Source of the DNA: Planctomycetaceae bacterium
GTDB lineage: Bacteria; Planctomycetota; Planctomycetia; Pirellulales; Thermoguttaceae
Direction of reading: 5' to 3'
Length of the DNA stretch: 8,917 nt
NCBI GenBank assembly: GCA_031287585.1
Contig: JAITST010000490.1
Coordinates: 1 to 8,917 of the forward strand
The notes under the pieces were generated by a model. That model was not told the origin of the DNA. It made no database searches and worked only from the letters and a program-made list of their open reading frames with translations. Of this stretch, positions 6,386 through 8,917 are shown piece by piece. Each line of letters starts with the position of its first letter. The stretch's first letter is position 1. A program made the position numbers and the translations under genes.

Positions 6386-6424
6386 AAATTTTTCTCTTTC
6401 GCGTCTTCGTACTTTCGCGGTTAA
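6270..6424 (+). mobile_element. Possible MITE-like element with imperfect terminal inverted repeats
   Basis: The left arm begins TTCACCGCGAA (from 6270) and the right arm ends TTTCGCGGTTAA (to 6424). Over 29 bp (6273-6301 against 6393-6421) 21 positions pair, best at the outer ACCGCGAA, the ACGAA block and the inner GAGA. The interior is AT-rich and noncoding, about 90 bp. Size, inverted ends and a second truncated copy nearby fit a small non-autonomous element or an intergenic palindromic repeat. It ends 23 bases before the helicase start codon. No transposase with matching ends is visible, and target-site duplications are not evident. Confidence 0.5.
6352..6380 (+). promoter_or_regulatory. 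Weak promoter candidate inside repeat copy B, facing the helicase gene
   Basis: TTGACG (6352-6357) and AACAAT (6375-6380) with 17-bp spacing lie about 70 bases before the helicase start. If active, the repeat element supplies the helicase promoter. The -10 is poor, so this is tentative. Confidence 0.3.
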
Positions 6425-6447
6425 AAGTAAATAAAATCACATACTCA

Positions 6448-8445
6448 ATGACATTAAACTCTTCGCAGAAAACTGCTGTTGAAACGCTTTCCGGTCCGTT
6501 GCTTGTTCTTGCCGGTGCTGGTACCGGCAAGACTCGTGTTGTTACCTATCGCATCGTTCGGCTCATTGAGTCTGGTATTCGGGCTTCGCGGATTCTTGCT
6601 GTTACTTTTACCAACAAAGCCGCGCGAGAAATGCAGTCACGTGTTACCGAATTGCTGACTAAAACACGCCGCGTCAACAATCGTGACAAGCCGGAAATAT
6701 CGACATTTCACTCACTCTGCGTGCGAATCTTGCGCCGTCATATTACACGTCTCGGTTATCCCCAACAGTTTGCAATCTACGACCGCAGCGATCAGGAATC
6801 TGTAGCTCGTCAGGTTTTGAACGAAATAAAAGTTTCAAGCGCTGCGATGAAACCGAGCGATTTGTTGTACCAAATAAGTCAGTGGAAATGTGCGGCGTTG
6901 CGACCCGACCAAGCGGCGGCTCACGTTTGGAGTGCGAAAGACCACTTGGCGTTGCTCGCTTACGAACGTTATCAAAAAACACTAAAAACACTCGGCGCGG
7001 TTGACTTCGACGACTTATTGTTGTTGACCGAAGAATTATTTCAAACGTGTCCCGACGTGTTGGCAACGGAATCAAATAGATTCGAGCACTTGCTCATTGA
7101 CGAATATCAGGACACGAATATGAGTCAGTATCGAATAGTCAAAGGACTCGCGATGAAGCACCGAAACATCTGCGTTGTAGGTGACGACGATCAGGCGATT
7201 TACGGGTGGCGCGGTGCGGAAGTCACGCATATTCTCGGTTTTCGGAACGACTGGGCGGACGCGAAAGTTGTTCGGCTTGAAGAAAATTATCGTTCGACAA
7301 AACCGATTCTCGACTGGGCGAATCGTGTTATTTCATTCAACGCGACACGTCACGAGAAGCAACTGCGAACGACGCGACAAGGCGAGCCGCCGCGTATTAT
7401 TCAGTGTAAGGACGGCGACGAAGAAGCGAAGACGGTTGTTGAACAAATCAAGACGCGGATTGGTAATACGCAACGGCAGCCGTGTGATTTTGCGATTCTG
7501 TATCGGACGAACGAGCAACCGCGTGCGTTTGAAATGGAACTTCGCAACGCGAACATTCCTTATACGATTGTCGGCGGACAGTCGTTTTTTGACCGTAAGG
7601 AAGTACGCGACGTGCTTGCGTACCTGAAAACTGTGAACCACCCGCAAGACGAAATTTCGTTACTGCGGATACTGAATATGCCGCCGAGAGGAATCGGACA
7701 GACGAGTGTACAGAAGATTTTGGAATCGGCAGTGAACGAGAAAATTTCGGTTTGGGACAAGATTGGTAGTATTGTTCGCGGTGAGAGTACAGTAGAATCG
7801 TTGACACCGAAAGTGCGTGACGCTCTGACACGGTTTCAGTCAACGATAACGGGTATTCAAAACAGTTTCAAACGGAGTTTCGACGCGGAAACGGTAAGCG
7901 GTATGTTGGACACGATCGCGTATCAGGCGGAGATTACACGTCAGTACGCCGACCCGAACGAACGTTCAACGAGATGGGAATCGGTTGGTGAAGTAGTGAA
8001 CGCGGTTGCGTCTTATGTTGGTGAACAGGAGAACGCAAGTTTGCAAGGTTTTCTCGACAGTACAAGTCTAGCGGAGCCGGATTTCAGTAACAACAATAAG
8101 AAGGATGCGTATCGGAATAACGTAACGATGATGACACTCCACGCGGCGAAGGGGTTGGAATTTAAGGAGGTATATCTAATCGGAATGGAAGAAGGAATCC
8201 TGCCGCACCACCGGAGTTTATCAAGCGAGGACACGTCGGCAATAGACGAAGAACGCCGTCTATGTTACGTAGGAATAACAAGGGCGGAACTACGTCTGAC
8301 ATTGACAATGGCACTAAACAGAATGAAATGGGGGAAGCCAAAACCAACAATGCCAAGCCGCTTCCTATACGAAATAACAGGACAAGCCCAGCACCCGAAT
8401 TATCACAAAGTGATAAACGGAAAATTGCACGAGGGGAAAAAGTGA
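6448..8445 (+). CDS. uvrD: Superfamily 1A ATP-dependent DNA helicase (UvrD/PcrA/Rep type)
   Basis: This protein should unwind DNA 3' to 5' with ATP during repair and replication restart. All helicase motifs are present in order in 665 residues: Q motif LNSSQKTAV (3-11), Walker A AGAGTGKT (22-29), Ia AVTFTNKAAREM (51-62), STFHSLC (85-91), Walker B LLIDEYQDTN (215-224), motif III VVGDDDQAIYGWRGAE (243-258), IV LEENYRST (277-284), motif V TLHAAKGLEF (563-572) and VI YVGITRAE (607-614). The GGQSFFDRKEVRD block (376-388) is typical of the 2B/2A region. At 665 residues it is nearer to Rep than to PcrA or UvrD (about 720-740). It ends soon after motif VI, without a long C-terminal tail. No nuclease domain is fused, which rules out RecB/AddA. 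There is no Shine-Dalgarno site before ATG 6448. Its stop overlaps the start of a 37-codon ORF. Choosing between UvrD, PcrA and Rep needs a phylogeny. Confidence 0.94.
   Translation: MTLNSSQKTAVETLSGPLLVLAGAGTGKTRVVTYRIVRLIESGIRASRILAVTFTNKAAREMQSRVTELLTKTRRVNNRDKPEISTFHSLCVRILRRHITRLGYPQQFAIYDRSDQESVARQVLNEIKVSSAAMKPSDLLYQISQWKCAALRPDQAAAHVWSAKDHLALLAYERYQKTLKTLGAVDFDDLLLLTEELFQTCPDVLATESNRFEHLLIDEYQDTNMSQYRIVKGLAMKHRNICVVGDDDQAIYGWRGAEVTHILGFRNDWADAKVVRLEENYRSTKPILDWANRVISFNATRHEKQLRTTRQGEPPRIIQCKDGDEEAKTVVEQIKTRIGNTQRQPCDFAILYRTNEQPRAFEMELRNANIPYTIVGGQSFFDRKEVRDVLAYLKTVNHPQDEISLLRILNMPPRGIGQTSVQKILESAVNEKISVWDKIGSIVRGESTVESLTPKVRDALTRFQSTITGIQNSFKRSFDAETVSGMLDTIAYQAEITRQYADPNERSTRWESVGEVVNAVASYVGEQENASLQGFLDSTSLAEPDFSNNNKKDAYRNNVTMMTLHAAKGLEFKEVYLIGMEEGILPHHRSLSSEDTSAIDEERRLCYVGITRAELRLTLTMALNRMKWGKPKPTMPSRFLYEITGQAQHPNYHKVINGKLHEGKK
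8431..8436 (+). promoter_or_regulatory. Strong ribosome binding site inside the helicase 3' end
   Basis: GAGGGG lies eight bases before ATG 8445. It is one of the best Shine-Dalgarno matches in the window, in a region where several large genes have none, and it supports translation of the small overlapping ORF. Confidence 0.5.
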
Positions 8446-8558
8446 TGAAAAATATATTTCCAACATTTTCACCTATTTTGGGAATTTGGTGGTATGTACC
8501 CTGTACGAATTACCGCAACGATACCGCAGCCCCTTCCCAAACCTGTCGTAAATCCTGA
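8445..8558 (+). CDS. Small 37-residue ORF overlapping the helicase stop (hypothetical)
   Basis: The ATG shares its A with the helicase TGA (TGATG arrangement), and GAGGGG is well placed upstream, so translational coupling is plausible. The peptide starts MKNIFPTFSPILGIWWYVPC and ends in a polar tail rich in Asn, Thr, Ser and Arg. The first 20 residues are hydrophobic and aromatic and could touch or enter a membrane. I recognise no family. The reading frame is open back into the helicase gene, but that part is a shadow. It may be a real small protein or the chance frame after a stop. Confidence 0.35.
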   Translation: MKNIFPTFSPILGIWWYVPCTNYRNDTAAPSQTCRKS

Positions 8559-8569
8559 ATCAGACGACA

Positions 8570-8719
8570 ATGAAAATTAACATGGCAAAATGGACACTGT
8601 TGTTTTTATGTGCGGTGACGATTGGGGTTAATGTATTGTCACCTTGCCGATTCAGTTACGTTTACAACGAGAATGGTCGTATCGCTTCTGGTTTAATTCA
8701 CTTAGCGGCAGTGTGGTAA
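8570..8719 (+). CDS. Small 49-residue ORF with an N-terminal hydrophobic segment (hypothetical)
   Basis: ATG 8570 starts 11 bases after the previous small ORF and ends with TAA at 8717-8719. Residues 8-24 (WTLLFLCAVTIGVNVLS) form a clear hydrophobic stretch after a short basic start, as in a signal peptide or single membrane helix. The remainder (PCRFSYVYNENGRIASG and a short end) is exposed or periplasmic in either case. Met5 (8582) is an alternative start. No Shine-Dalgarno site is evident at either. No family is recognised. Confidence 0.35.
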   Translation: MKINMAKWTLLFLCAVTIGVNVLSPCRFSYVYNENGRIASGLIHLAAVW

Positions 8720-8785
8720 GGATACATAAGGAACTGTCCGCCCTGATGGTGACGAAAAACCTAACATGGTTGAAAATTGTTTAGG

Positions 8786-8820
8786 GTGTGTAAAAATATC
8801 CCTCACTTATTTTTACACAC
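8786..8820. repeat. Perfect 12-bp inverted repeat, possible bidirectional terminator
   Basis: GTGTGTAAAAAT (8786-8797) and ATTTTTACACAC (8809-8820) are perfect reverse complements around an 11-base loop. One more G-C and one G-T pair can extend the outer end. No T run follows on the plus strand. It could fold in transcripts from either side, or be the end structure of an insertion element. In the rest of 8720-8917 I see no gene or other structure that I can support. Confidence 0.6.
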
Positions 8821-8917
8821 TCCCCTTGTAGAATGGAACGTTTTGTGTTCTAATGCTTGGGTGTTTTGTGTGTTATCTACACCTTGTTATATTGTTACAA
8901 GAAACTCTTGAAGCCAA

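Noticed and set aside
3401..6448. A defence system formed by the PD-(D/E)XK-like proteins and the UvrD helicase
   Set aside because: The genes are separated by a lipoprotein gene, repeats and separate promoter candidates, and the helicase looks like a housekeeping UvrD/PcrA/Rep. Adjacency alone does not support a joint system.
7181..7627. Plus-strand 148-codon frame rich in Arg inside the helicase gene
   Set aside because: It is an alternate-frame shadow of a clearly conserved helicase, with no start site or family resemblance.
8262..8444. Long version of the small ORF beginning inside the helicase gene
   Set aside because: This part is a shadow frame of the conserved helicase C-terminus including motif VI. 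Only the part from ATG 8445 has its own ribosome binding site.

Overview
The window looks like a piece of a bacterial chromosome from a Gram-negative lineage with intermediate GC, most likely Planctomycetota or a related PVC-group bacterium. This is inferred from a lipoprotein with a DUF1080 (3-keto-disaccharide hydrolase) fold, a lipid A-type acyltransferase, the frequent lack of Shine-Dalgarno sites, and heptad-repeat proteins of the DUF3782 type. No rRNA or other marker gene is present to settle it.

Layout, left to right: (1) 1-573, minus strand: the remnant of an IS4-like DDE transposase. It has lost its middle and carries an in-frame amber codon inside its Y(2)R(3)E(6)K signature. (2) 574-790: a leader region with a G/C-rich hairpin, a -10-like box and a good ribosome binding site for leuA. 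(3) 791-2311: leuA, 2-isopropylmalate synthase, intact. (4) 2410-3306: an LpxL/HtrB-family acyltransferase. (5) 3308-4180: a cassette with its own promoter and a protein that joins a heptad-repeat helix to a PD-(D/E)XK-like domain. (6) 4260-5318: a DUF1080 lipoprotein. (7) 5318-6424: a second copy of the cassette, flanked by a 117-bp direct repeat; the right-hand copy belongs to a roughly 155-bp element with imperfect terminal inverted repeats. (8) 6448-8445: a UvrD/PcrA/Rep-type DNA helicase. (9) 8445-8719: two very small ORFs, the first overlapping the helicase stop codon. (10) 8720-8917: no gene seen, but a perfect 12-bp inverted repeat.

LeuA, the acyltransferase and the helicase are ordinary housekeeping functions and do not form one pathway. 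The accessory signal is the duplicated cassette. Copies 1 and 2 are about 97% identical outside the heptad array, and most of their differences are silent. They differ by exactly three 21-bp heptad units plus one T in a homopolymer. Copy 2 is bracketed by near-identical 117-bp repeats, as expected if this short stretch was recently rearranged by repeat-mediated recombination or by insertion. I see no clear new multi-gene system. The cassette, its repeat element and the small ORFs after the helicase are the parts most worth following up.
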